Positions 43,001 through 49,925 of a stretch of DNA of 64,000 bases are shown here, one piece after another. The translations under genes and the position numbers were made by a program. The stretch is from VXLM01 sp965242665 (GTDB taxonomy: Bacteria; Chloroflexota; Dehalococcoidia; Lucifugimonadales; VXLM01), in assembly GCA_965242665.1 (NCBI GenBank), contig OZ251484.1, positions 1,302,001 through 1,366,000 on the forward strand, written 5' to 3'. Position 1 is the first letter of the stretch, and each line of letters opens with the position of its first letter. The notes under the pieces are model-generated. The model saw only the letters and a program-made list of their open reading frames with translations. It was not told where the DNA came from and did no database searches.

Positions 43001-45413
43001 CAACGACCTAGGCGTCCTCGGTCTTTCGTACTGTCATCCTGCGCCTGGAACTCTTGTGATCGAATTCGAAGATTCGAGGGTCAGAGTCAGTCCGCCAAGC
43101 GTTACGGGGGCAACGCACTACGAGGTCGAGCTGTCTGGAGACGGTTCCACTCGCACGACATCCTGCATGAGTCCTGATTGGTGTTCCTTCACTGGGCGGG
43201 TGGGCCAGAGTTACACCGCTCGCGCGAGGTACACGAAGACTGGGACGATTAGCGAGTGGAGCGCGCCGCTCACGTTCACCTTCCCGGGGTTCTTCGCGGC
43301 GGACAGCGTGTCTGCGGCGAGGAGCGGGAACAGCGTTACGGTGCGTTGGACGCCTGCGCCTGGGGGAGTCGCATCTCAGCGGGTGCGTCTCTTGTACACT
43401 GCGTCGGGCTGCAATTTTGGGGATAGAGCATGGGACGGTCCCAACCACCCTATTTCGGACGGAACGACGAGTTCCCATACATTCGCCAGCCTCGATATGT
43501 CCAAGTACACCTGCATCTTCCCGCTCGTGTACAACTACTATCCGACGGGCTATACGGTTGATTACGGTCCTACGATCCTCGTAGGGAAGATGCCTACTCC
43601 TTCGATCGTACTCAGCGGATCGTCGGCATACGTCATTCCCTCTGAGATTTCTGGTGCGGCGAGCTACGAGGCCGAGTTGTCTGGGGACGGATCCACTCGC
43701 ACGACCACGTGTACGAACGTATGGGGGTGCGCCTTCACGGGTCGGGTAGGCCAGAGTTACACGGCTCGCGTGAGATATACCAATGGTGCGGGTGTGGTCA
43801 GTGGTTGGAGTGCATCGAAGACGTTCACGTTCCGCGGTGCCATGTCGTCGGGCAGCGTGTCTGCGACGAGGAGCGGGAGCAGCGTGACGGTATCTTGGAC
43901 GCCGGTTGCGGCGGGCGTCGTTTCTCAGAGGGTAGTTCTTACCCTTACGGCGTCGGGCTGCAGCGTATCGAATAGGATATGGAGCGACTATAGTGTGGAC
44001 TTTGCGGACGGTACGACGCGCTCTCACATGTTCACCAACGTGGACTTGTCCGAATACGCCTGTATCTTCCCGATCGTGTTCAACTACTTCTCATCTGATA
44101 AGACTGTGGCTGCCTATCGGTATGGATCTGGCGTCCGATTGACGTCGCCCGATGGTGGTGAGGCAAGCGGTGCGGGCGGCGTGTCTGGTCAGGCCGAGTC
44201 GCCGGCGTTCGATCTCTCTCGTGATATCGAGTTCATAGGTGGTCTCGAGTCCGCGCGTCGGTTCGAGTTCGAACAGGATCCCTACGCATTTTCGATCAGG
44301 GAGGATGCTGGTACGAGCGCGGTGGTCGGCGTGGTGCGCGCGGGTGCCTCGGATGGTCATGCGGAGTCGTATGCGATCACTGCCGGCAACGATGATGGGA
44401 AGTTCGCCATTGGAACGGAGTCGGGGGAGATAACGGCGGTTGCGGGGTTGGACTATGAGACGACGCCGTCCTACATCCTGACGGTAGAGGCGCGGGATGG
44501 TCGGGGTGGAGTGGCTGCTGTGACGGTAGAAGTCATGGTGTCGGTATCCGGGGCTGGGCCTCGCGATCTAATTGCGGATGCGTCATCCGATTCGGTGACG
44601 TTGAAGTGGGTCGCTCCGGAAGGGGGTGCGGCCACGGGATACCGGGTGTTGCGGCGTCGCGCGCAGGTGGAAGATGCGTTCGTCTCCCTCTCGAATGTGG
44701 CTACATCTACTCCGATGTACGTGGATAGCGGGGATGTCGTTGCGGGCGCGAAGTACGTCTACCGCGTGGTGGCCGTGTACGACGACGCAGACGGAGACGA
44801 TGCACGGGTGAGCATCGTGGTTCCGTTGCCTGGGCCTCGTGGTCTGGTTGCGGATGCGTCATCCGATTCGGTGACGTTGAAGTGGGTCGCTCCGGAAGGC
44901 CTTACAGTTACGGGGTACCGGGTACTGCGCCGGCGTGCGCAAGTCGATGATGCATTCGTCACCCTCGCGGACGTGGCTGCGTCTACTTCGATGTACGTGG
45001 ATAGTGGGGATGTCGTTGCGGGCGCGAAGTACGTCTACCGCGTGGTGGCCGTGTACGACGACGCAGACGGAGACGATGCGCGGGTGAGCGTCGTAGTTCC
45101 GCTGCCTGGGCCTCGTGATCTGGTTGCGGATGCGTCATCCGATTCGGTGACGTTGAAGTGGGTCGCTCCGGAAGGCCTTACAGTTACGGGGTACCGGGTG
45201 TTGCGCCGGCGCGCGCAAGTCGATGATGCGTTCGTCACCCTCGCAGACGTGGCTGCGTCTACTTCGATGTATGTGGATACGCGGGACGTTGCTGCAGGAG
45301 TGAGTTACGTCTACCGCGTGGTGGCCGTGTACGACGACGCGGATGGCGGTGATGCGCGCGTAGCCGTTACTACCCCGGGCAGCCCGATCGTTGCCGATAC
45401 CGCGAGTCGCTGA
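37053..45413 (+). CDS. Giant membrane-anchored LRR/cadherin/FN3 surface protein
   Basis: 2786 aa from ATG 37053 (GGGGA upstream; an in-frame start at 37014 inside the previous gene is less likely). Order: signal anchor 6-28 (LALIAAVLLLLVV); unknown alpha/beta domain (about 105-345); Ser/Gly/Thr-rich linker; FN3 and cadherin-like domains (nt about 38640-39270); four LRR blocks (nt 39280-43035) of LTGSIPPELGSLSKLTVLNL type, each capped by DCEVLL...LNWS and separated by cadherin-like domains; two beta-sandwich repeats (nt about 43040-44125); another cadherin; three near-identical FN3 units (276-bp period). An exposed adhesin or recognition protein is inferred. The LRR+cadherin blocks repeat with exact 1023-bp periods. 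Confidence 0.85.
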   Translation: MTDRRQMIGAASFLALIAAVLLLLVVARRDPGGEQAASMPQPGIAGVVSPTPPSSVATATPSSFDSSVQTDESTRGQSSSQFDRERASDDARLAPRDVSAFDLFFGRSGAAAMSPHDGVDTVEEVLELGLELAGASPVHVAVRGTASSDAVRCDWRGIARSPAQREGTIRFWLRLDTDDEIPDAAYLDTLFTALLDTLDPAYRETAKSNFDAIARGGLSTEYLFLTCYANYTVSEYLLGSGPSTVTVAYDRMGEAHSYELYEKEYWNGRFDDRLPSREEYEELLDSRVSAAEESLRARIGDHEGVVFLAPMGAHNAIAVEVWQAVAQWDVQRVTTSDGEGGGASGGVSGQVSGQSDSPAVTTVNAVRYGADAGDPEHTQTLSRLKSRISAAVGSSSGGSGGVSGQVDPPSGGAVSGQSDSSSGSGGSSTTATACPTPTAASSSTSSATATVTPTPTPTRVASVGGLRGYYESLGAYCFIGPYATATATPKTPTATPTATTPSGGGSTQTEPSSTMLATVKPAATALPTFVPSQPPAVYAPKPGSLTATASGEDTANLTWGAVTGASGYSVQHREKSSGDSEVEPWRTASGSVTGTSHRVTGLWCGKEHEFRVGAYGDGTAYNGKAGLWSASASATMGACTAQKPKFRSASYSFDVHTAMSVGGVVGKVSAYDVNGDAVTYSISGGNSAGKFGIGGSTGEITVVGSLASVAVGSTYTLTVGAADGVSGTSSVTVEVEVSAPTCRSGVAVVDPRSNYWLVRDCEVLLDVRDTLRGSGSLNWSAGTAITSWDGVTVGGTPSRVTGLSLGSRSLTGSIPPELGSLSKLTVLNLHENSLTGSIPPELGSLSKVTYLRLSRNSLTGSIPPELGGLASVTYFNLAVNSLTGSIPSELGNLSNLRHLWLKENRLSGSLPSELGGLSKLTHLMLWTNQLSGNIPGELGNLSSSLTHLSIHTNSFTGCNPAAWRSVAGKSLQVGLPYCNSAPVFGLSEYAFTVSEDADVGDAVGTVSASDIDEGDTLSYSIYSGNEGEAFSMSSGTGAVTVARSLDYETKRRYALTVVVNDGAGGRATTTASVMVTNALDVCLEGVAVSSPRANTGLAGDCEVLLVAKDTLRGTGSLNWSTGTAIESWDGVTVGGTPSRVTGLALGSRSLTGSIPWELGSLDELTVLNLNENSLTGSIPPELGSLSKVTYLRLSRNSLTGVIPSELGGLASVTYFNLAVNSLSGVIPPELGGLSNLRHLWLKENQLSGSLPSELGSLSRLTHLMLWVNRLSGEIPGELGGLSNLTHLAIQGNMFTGCAPVAWRSVGRNVRILPAGLPYCNGVPVFGSSEYAFTVSEDASVGSSVGSVSASDVDTGDTLSYSIVSGNEGGMFSISDSTGAVTVAKGLDYEAKRRYALTVQVSDGKGGTATAAVSVGVTNVLDVCLGGVAVSSPRANTGLAGDCEVLLVAKDTLRGTGSLNWSAGTAIESWDGVTVGGTPRRVTGLSLGSHSLTGIIPWELGSLGELTVLNLNENSLTGIIPWELGSLSKVTYLRLSRNSLTGVIPSELGGLESVTYFNLAVNSLTGSIPSELGNLSNLRLLWLKENRLSGSLPSELGSLSRLTHLMLWTNQLSGEIPSELGGLSNLTHLAIQGNMFTGCVPAAWRSVGRYVRILPAGLPYCNGAPVFGSSEYAFTVGEDASVGSSVGTVSASDVDTGDTLSYSIVSGNEGGMFSISNSTGAVTVAKGLDYETKRRYALTVQVSDGKGGMATVAVSVGVTNVLDVCLEGVAVTSPRANTGLAGDCEVLLVAKDTLRGSGSLNWSTETAIESWDGVTVGGTPSRVTKLEFRRPTIGALSKMSSSKRALVRQPLTGVIPPELGGLTNLTKMDFTRNSLTGVIPPELGGLTNLTIFSVGANRLTGGIPSEFGNLSNLTALVLDWNQLTGEIPSELGRLSNLLYLHLRHNRLTGGIPVQLRGLTSLSHLYIGSNSLTGCVPTALKSIANNDLGVLGLSYCHPAPGTLVIEFEDSRVRVSPPSVTGATHYEVELSGDGSTRTTSCMSPDWCSFTGRVGQSYTARARYTKTGTISEWSAPLTFTFPGFFAADSVSAARSGNSVTVRWTPAPGGVASQRVRLLYTASGCNFGDRAWDGPNHPISDGTTSSHTFASLDMSKYTCIFPLVYNYYPTGYTVDYGPTILVGKMPTPSIVLSGSSAYVIPSEISGAASYEAELSGDGSTRTTTCTNVWGCAFTGRVGQSYTARVRYTNGAGVVSGWSASKTFTFRGAMSSGSVSATRSGSSVTVSWTPVAAGVVSQRVVLTLTASGCSVSNRIWSDYSVDFADGTTRSHMFTNVDLSEYACIFPIVFNYFSSDKTVAAYRYGSGVRLTSPDGGEASGAGGVSGQAESPAFDLSRDIEFIGGLESARRFEFEQDPYAFSIREDAGTSAVVGVVRAGASDGHAESYAITAGNDDGKFAIGTESGEITAVAGLDYETTPSYILTVEARDGRGGVAAVTVEVMVSVSGAGPRDLIADASSDSVTLKWVAPEGGAATGYRVLRRRAQVEDAFVSLSNVATSTPMYVDSGDVVAGAKYVYRVVAVYDDADGDDARVSIVVPLPGPRGLVADASSDSVTLKWVAPEGLTVTGYRVLRRRAQVDDAFVTLADVAASTSMYVDSGDVVAGAKYVYRVVAVYDDADGDDARVSVVVPLPGPRDLVADASSDSVTLKWVAPEGLTVTGYRVLRRRAQVDDAFVTLADVAASTSMYVDTRDVAAGVSYVYRVVAVYDDADGGDARVAVTTPGSPIVADTASR
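39280..43035 (+). repeat. 1023-bp LRR+cadherin cassettes
   Basis: The marker GCGTCGCGGTG recurs at 40306, 41329 and 42352, exactly 1023 bp (341 codons) apart. A diverged first cassette starts near 39280, and the fourth differs in its middle LRRs. Confidence 0.85.
44832..45385 (+). repeat. 276-bp FN3 repeats
   Basis: GGGCCTCGTG starts at 44832 and 45108 begin nearly identical 92-codon FN3 units; a third, more diverged copy precedes them (about 44556). Confidence 0.8.
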
Positions 45414-45529
45414 CGCCGCGCTTGACGAGTCGGCCAGCGTTATCTCTGCCCCGGACCCGGATCAGCCTCGCTTCGACGTCCAAAGCAGGAGTTCCGGATA
45501 GAGGACCTACACTGCGATACTACCTACCC

Positions 45530-45590
45530 GCGTCCAAATCCACCGACCACGAGTATCGCAGGTTTTGGTTGCGATTAGATTCCAAGCATG
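45530..45590 (+). repeat. 61-bp direct repeat, copy B
   Basis: Pairs with 26917-26977 (about 80 percent identical, no gaps), same orientation, located at the inferred element boundary. Confidence 0.7.
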
Positions 45591-45781
45591 TCCCGCGCCG
45601 TTGCCCCCAATTGTACCAGCCATCCCCCTTCGCCTGGTACCGCCGCGGGTTTCGATTACGGTGTCGTCATACGTTTCAGCCGCATCGAAACCCTGTCGAC
45701 AGCGGTTCCGTTTCCCTTTTGCGACATGACGGCTGGGGGACGGCAACTCTCCAAGCGGTGCGTCTAATCGCGCGACGGGAG

Positions 45782-45801
45782 ATTCCCGCCTACGCGGGAA
45801 T
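45782..45801. repeat. REP-like hairpin ATTCCCGC-CTAC-GCGGGAAT
   Basis: A perfect 8-bp stem. The same stem recurs at 54289-54308 and 62632-62651, with a weaker relative near 58108-58127. These REP-like units are all in the chromosomal part. Confidence 0.75.
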
Positions 45802-45882
45802 GACGGAGAGTCCAACTTGACATCCCCAAACCTGCGCGCATAGACTGCCATTCAAGCATCAAGAGAGAGCCTTCACGCCGAT

Positions 45883-46980
45883 ATGACACACTACCAACTC
45901 GAGCGCAACTACGGATGCAGAGTTTCCGACGCCTGGACGTTTCGCGGACTGAAGACCGCCATTTTGGAAAATGAGACGATTCGGATCGTCATACTCCTCG
46001 ACAAGGGCGCGGATATCTACCAATTCGTCCACAAGCCATCCGACATCGATTTCATGTGGCGCGACCCCCACGGCGTCCGAAACCCTAGAACTTTCACTCC
46101 CTCCACCGGAAACCCAGTCGGAACGTGGATGGACTACTACGAAGGTGGATGGCAAACCGTCTTTCCCGGCGGCGGCTTCCCATCCGAATACCAAGGCGCG
46201 GACATGGGACTCCACGCTGAGGCCAATATCGCCCCCTGGGACGCGGCAATCGTTGAGGATACTCCGGAGCGCGCGTCGATTCGCTGCTGGATCCGAACCG
46301 CACGCGCCCCCTACTTCTTCGAGAAAACCCTGACTCTAACCTCTGGTTCTCCAGTCCTGAGCGTCGATCAGACCCTGACCAACGAAGGGGAAGAAGTAGG
46401 ACACTGCGTCTGGGGCGAGCACATCGCCCTGGGGCCGCCTTTCCTAAGTCCCGACTGCGTGATTGACCTGCCCGGCGGCACGCTCATCAACCACCCCGAA
46501 CAGCATCACCCCAACGCAACGCTCAAGATCGGTGGACGAACCACCTGGCCCATGACCGAGGATCAACGGGGCAACCCCGTCGACCTCAGCCGAATTCCCC
46601 CAAAGGAGTCCCGCCGATACGACATGTCCTATGTCTCCGACATGCCCGAGGGTTGGTACGCCGTCACCAACCAGAAGCGAGGCGTTGGCCTCGGCGTGCG
46701 CTGGCCTACTGACGTCTACAAGTTCCTCTGGTATTGGCAAGCGTTCGGCGGCGGATTTGGCTACCCATTCTGGGGCCGCACGTACAACGTGGGGCTAGAA
46801 CCGTTCTCCAGCTGGACGAACCAAGGCATCTCCGACGCCAAAGCCAACGGAACCGTCATGACCCTCCAGCCGGGCGAGTCCGTCTCGACGGCCCTCAAAG
46901 TAGTAGCCTACACCGGCTCGGACCGAGTGCAACGCATCACGGAAGACGGCCAAGTCATCAGACGGGCTGCCGGCGAGTAA
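45883..46980 (+). CDS. DUF4432-like aldose-epimerase-fold protein
   Basis: 365 aa, ATG 45883 with only a weak ribosome site. The protein has the galactose-mutarotase-like beta-sandwich pattern: ILLDKGADIYQFVHKPSDIDFMWRD (quoted in part) near 40-65, GGWQTVFPGGG (about 88-98), then strands with WGEHIALGPPFLS (about 177-190). This resembles the DUF4432/aldose 1-epimerase-like group acting on sugars, for example altering the anomeric form of sugars or sugar acids. Whether the catalytic His and Glu are both in place cannot be confirmed by eye (GEH at about 178-180 is suggestive). It is convergent with dnaN, three bases between the ends. Confidence 0.65.
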   Translation: MTHYQLERNYGCRVSDAWTFRGLKTAILENETIRIVILLDKGADIYQFVHKPSDIDFMWRDPHGVRNPRTFTPSTGNPVGTWMDYYEGGWQTVFPGGGFPSEYQGADMGLHAEANIAPWDAAIVEDTPERASIRCWIRTARAPYFFEKTLTLTSGSPVLSVDQTLTNEGEEVGHCVWGEHIALGPPFLSPDCVIDLPGGTLINHPEQHHPNATLKIGGRTTWPMTEDQRGNPVDLSRIPPKESRRYDMSYVSDMPEGWYAVTNQKRGVGLGVRWPTDVYKFLWYWQAFGGGFGYPFWGRTYNVGLEPFSSWTNQGISDAKANGTVMTLQPGESVSTALKVVAYTGSDRVQRITEDGQVIRRAAGE

Positions 46981-46983
46981 CCG

Positions 46984-48114
46984 TTACCACTGAACGAAGA
47001 TCGGCATGACTACGTGAACGTAGTTGTCGCTGCCGACCGGCTTGATTACCCCAGGGCTGGAAGGCGACGTCGTCTCCAGAGCCACTTGATTGGTTTCCAG
47101 CACATTCAGCACCTCTGTGAGGTACCTGCTGCTGAAAGCAATCTTCGCCTCTCCGCCTTCGATCGTCGCGTCGATATCCCCCTGGTTCTCGCCCACTTCT
47201 TCCGAGCGAGACAGTACCAGCATCTTCCCGCGCTCCTCATCGGCGGCATCGATCATCAGTCGCACGATGCCGCTCCCGTCCCGCGCGAAGATCGACGCCG
47301 CGCGAGTCGCACGGATGAACTCCTCAAGATGCACGACCGTCCGATTCTCGTACTCCGTGGGTACGAGCTGCGAGTAGTTCGGGAACGTTCCTTGCAGCAG
47401 ATTCGCCACGATCTCGATGTTATTCAACCGGAACAGAGCCTGGTTCTTCTCCGCCGTCACCGTGAAATCCACGGGGTCCGGCTGATTCCCGGCCAGCCGC
47501 GACACTTCGATCAGCGCCTTCGCGGGGATGATGAACTCCACGGGCTCCGACAGAGGCTCGATCAACTTGCCGTTGTATACCCCCAGCCGGAATCCATCCG
47601 CGGCGGCGAACGTGAACTCGTCGTCCTTGATCTCCACTTTGATGCCGGTAAGCACAGGCCGGGAATCCTCCGTCGCCGCCGCAATTCCCACATGCCTGAT
47701 CGCGTCCGTCAACACCTTCGTGTCGATCCTTCCCGCCACCCCCGAATCCACTGTGGGTATCGGAGGAAAATCGCTTGCCGGCGCTCCGTTTATCTGCGCC
47801 GAGAACCGAGCGCATTGCACCGACATCCCCACCGGCTGCTCGGTGTACCGCAAGTCCACCCGCTCCGCCGGAAGCGAATTCGTGAACTCGGTTAGCAGGC
47901 GGGCCGGTACTGTAACCGTCCCTTCTTCGTCGATCTGCGCTCCGATCCACGTACTTATCGCGATCTCCTGGTTCGTCGCAGACAACTTCAACCGAGCGTT
48001 GTCCGTAGAGATCAACACGTTTTGCATGACCGGGTACGTCGTGCGGGTAGGAACCGCACTCGCCACGAACCCAAGCCCGCGACTGAGATTTTCTTGCAAG
48101 CAGGAAAGCCGCAT
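46984..48114 (-). CDS. dnaN: DNA polymerase III sliding clamp (beta subunit)
   Basis: 376 aa, ATG 48114. A full-length clamp: start MRLSCLQENLSRGLGFVASAV, repeated DnaN folds with ATNQEIAISTWIGA, FSAQINGAPASDFPPIP, TDAIRHVGIAAATEDSRPVLTGI, AADGFRLGVYN, and the C-terminal YVHVVMPIFVQW (segments quoted separately). The ring-shaped homodimer tethers polymerase III to DNA. A strong promoter (TTGACG-17-TATACT) lies 40-68 bases upstream. dnaA, recF and gyrB are not beside it here, so this is not the classic origin cluster. Confidence 0.95.
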   Translation of the reverse strand: MRLSCLQENLSRGLGFVASAVPTRTTYPVMQNVLISTDNARLKLSATNQEIAISTWIGAQIDEEGTVTVPARLLTEFTNSLPAERVDLRYTEQPVGMSVQCARFSAQINGAPASDFPPIPTVDSGVAGRIDTKVLTDAIRHVGIAAATEDSRPVLTGIKVEIKDDEFTFAAADGFRLGVYNGKLIEPLSEPVEFIIPAKALIEVSRLAGNQPDPVDFTVTAEKNQALFRLNNIEIVANLLQGTFPNYSQLVPTEYENRTVVHLEEFIRATRAASIFARDGSGIVRLMIDAADEERGKMLVLSRSEEVGENQGDIDATIEGGEAKIAFSSRYLTEVLNVLETNQVALETTSPSSPGVIKPVGSDNYVHVVMPIFVQW

Positions 48115-48153
48115 ACTCGTATGCTCCCAACTGTTGAGAATGAAAGTGACATT

Positions 48154-48182
48154 AGTATAGTCTCACGCTAGGCAAACGTCAA
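48154..48182 (-). promoter_or_regulatory. dnaN promoter TTGACG-17-TATACT
   Basis: On the minus strand, -35 TTGACG at 48182-48177, a 17-base spacer, -10 TATACT at 48159-48154; about 40 bases to the dnaN ATG. Confidence 0.7.
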
Positions 48183-48195
48183 CTAGCAGATTGGC

Positions 48196-48239
48196 TCCGT
48201 TTGATATATCGTGGCGTGTTGCCCCCGCATCGCAAATCC
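48196..48239 (+). repeat. Chromosomal intergenic repeat, copy 1
   Basis: TCCGTTT...GTTGCCCCCGCATCGCAAATCC; related copies at 54213-54259 and 58041-58085. Confidence 0.6.
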
Positions 48240-48416
48240 ACCCGCGTCCGCCGCGCATCCATTAGGGATCCTGCACTACGACAGACAATAGTAAGGGAAA
48301 CGGAGCCCTACCCGCGCAGACTCTTGACCGGCCTTGCGCGAGTCTGTTACCATAAACTCGTGCATTTGACTTGACCCTACATCCAATCCAAGACTACCTC
48401 CTAACTCTCCCTCCCG

Positions 48417-48449
48417 CGCGGGGCCGTCTTTCGGCGGCCTCGCGTTTTT
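48417..48449 (+). terminator. Rho-independent terminator-like hairpin with T run
   Basis: CGCGGGGCCG pairs with CGGCGGCCTCGCG around a TCTTT loop, followed by TTTTTC. A typical terminator, but it has no clear gene upstream on this strand, so it may end a short RNA or act as an attenuator. Confidence 0.55.
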
Positions 48450-48687
48450 CTGTCTGCCGACACCGCCATCCTGTCCCGCCTTCCAAACGCCGCCTGCACT
48501 TTCGTACAGGATCGCCCAGAAATCCAGTCCCAAACCGAGAGGCAGGATCCTCCTGCCAAAAATGAGAAAAAGGGGGTTGCGCTTTCTTTGACGCATGTGG
48601 TAATGTCAAGATTGCACAGGGTGCTGAGCGCGAGGAGCCCTTCGGAACGATACCGAGAGTGCTACAACCTGAGGAGGTACAGTCGTT

Positions 48688-49695
48688 ATGAGTATGGCCC
48701 CATTCATCGTTATGCGGATCATCCTCGGCGCGTTCACGCTCGCCGTCATCTCGTTTCTCTCATTCGTCATCATCCAGCTGCCAGAGGGCGATTACGTCGA
48801 CCGCTACATCGAGCAGCTCCGACTGGAAGGCGACGAGATCAGCCAAGAGGAAGCAGACTCCATCCGTGACTACTACGGACTCGACCGCCCTATGCTCGTC
48901 CAGTACTGGTTCTGGATCTCTCGAATCATCTTCAGGCTAGACTTCGGGCGATCCTTCGCCGAAAACCGCACGATCAAAGACCTCGTCGCCGACCGCTTGC
49001 AGTTCACCATCGCCTTATCGGCCTTCACCGCCATACTCATTTGGGTGTTCTCCGTGCCCGTGGGCATCTACTCGGCCGTCCGACAGCACTCCTTTGGAGA
49101 TTACGTCTTCTCGACATTGGGGTTCGCTGGGTTGGCCGTGCCCGACTTCTTATTGGGCCTCGTCTTGATGTACATCTTCTTCGCCTACTTCGGCTGGAGC
49201 GTCGGAGGTCTCTTCTCCGGCCAGTACATCAACGCGCCCTGGAGCGTCGGAAAGGTCATCGACATGCTTCAGCACCTGATCGTCCCGGGCGTCGTCCTAG
49301 GAACTGCAGGCACTGCAGGGCAGATCCGCGTGCTCCGCAACAACCTCCTCGACGAACTTTCAAAACCCTACGTGGTCACGGCCCGTTCCAAAGGCGTTGC
49401 CACATGGAAGCTCGTCATCAAGTATCCCGTCCGCGTGGCGATCAATCCCCTCATCAGCGGGTTTGGCGGGATGCTCCCCGCCCTCCTCGGCGGCGGATTC
49501 ATCGTCTCGATCGTGCTCAGCCTGCCCACCCTCGGCCCGTTGATGATCGATGCCCTCTTGAGCCAGGACATGTACCTCGCAGGCAGCATCTTCCTGTTGA
49601 CCTCCATGTTGTCCGTAGTCGGCGTCCTCATCTCCGACCTCATGCTCGTAGTCGTCGACCCACGCATCAGACTCATGGGCAGCGCCGGGCAGTAG
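48688..49695 (+). CDS. DppB/OppB-type peptide ABC transporter permease
   Basis: 335 aa, ATG 48688 behind GAGGAGG. Six membrane segments; the typical DppB start with a large extracytoplasmic loop (YYGLDRPMLVQYWFWI), then LQFTIALSAFTAILIWV, and the ATPase-contact EAA-like loop ARSKGVATWKLVIKYPVRVA followed by GGGFIVSIVLSLPTLGPLM. It forms half of a peptide/nickel-type import channel. The gene normally stands in an operon with DppC, ATPases and a binding protein; here it is alone, ending in a hairpin at 49718-49760, so its partners must lie elsewhere or upstream of another locus. Confidence 0.85.
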   Translation: MSMAPFIVMRIILGAFTLAVISFLSFVIIQLPEGDYVDRYIEQLRLEGDEISQEEADSIRDYYGLDRPMLVQYWFWISRIIFRLDFGRSFAENRTIKDLVADRLQFTIALSAFTAILIWVFSVPVGIYSAVRQHSFGDYVFSTLGFAGLAVPDFLLGLVLMYIFFAYFGWSVGGLFSGQYINAPWSVGKVIDMLQHLIVPGVVLGTAGTAGQIRVLRNNLLDELSKPYVVTARSKGVATWKLVIKYPVRVAINPLISGFGGMLPALLGGGFIVSIVLSLPTLGPLMIDALLSQDMYLAGSIFLLTSMLSVVGVLISDLMLVVVDPRIRLMGSAGQ

Positions 49696-49717
49696 CCGTC
49701 TTCAGCAAGAGAAACTC

Positions 49718-49760
49718 GAAGCGGTCCTTCTCCGTCAGATGACCGAAGAAGGATCGCTTC
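49718..49760 (+). terminator. Hairpin after the permease
   Basis: GAAGCGGTCCTTCT (49718-49731) pairs with AGAAGGATCGCTTC (49747-49760), one mismatch. It ends the single-gene permease transcript. Confidence 0.6.
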
Positions 49761-49925
49761 ACCACCTATGTAGCGCAAGATCCTCCCAATCACTCCCCTC
49801 CAAGCGCCCCACTGAACTTTGGTGAATTCGCACCCTCCACGAAGATTCCCCTTGGAACTAGCACGAATCGAGTCCATGCCCATGTATAATGGACGCTACG
49901 TTCGTCTGATGATGGAGATGCTGCA

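Larger units (their letters stand above)
45414..45882. other. Element/chromosome junction gap with repeats
   Basis: 469 bases without a gene. Holds copy B of the 61-bp repeat (45530-45590), a GTTGCCCCC fragment of the chromosomal intergenic repeat, and a REP-like hairpin (45782-45801). From here rightwards genes are ordinary chromosomal ones. No tRNA gene or clear integrase site was seen. Confidence 0.6.
48115..48687. other. Regulatory/leader region between dnaN and permease
   Basis: 573 bases. Contains the dnaN promoter, an intergenic repeat copy (48196-48239) and a terminator-like hairpin followed by a T run (48417-48449). A weak plus-strand promoter candidate is TTGCGC-18-TAATGT near 48577-48606. 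The hairpin lies ahead of the permease gene, so it could be a leader attenuator or end a small RNA. Confidence 0.45.

Noticed and set aside
45414..45882. tRNA or integrase attachment gene at the element boundary
   Set aside because: No tRNA-like cloverleaf or integrase gene could be recognised in this gap or elsewhere in the window.
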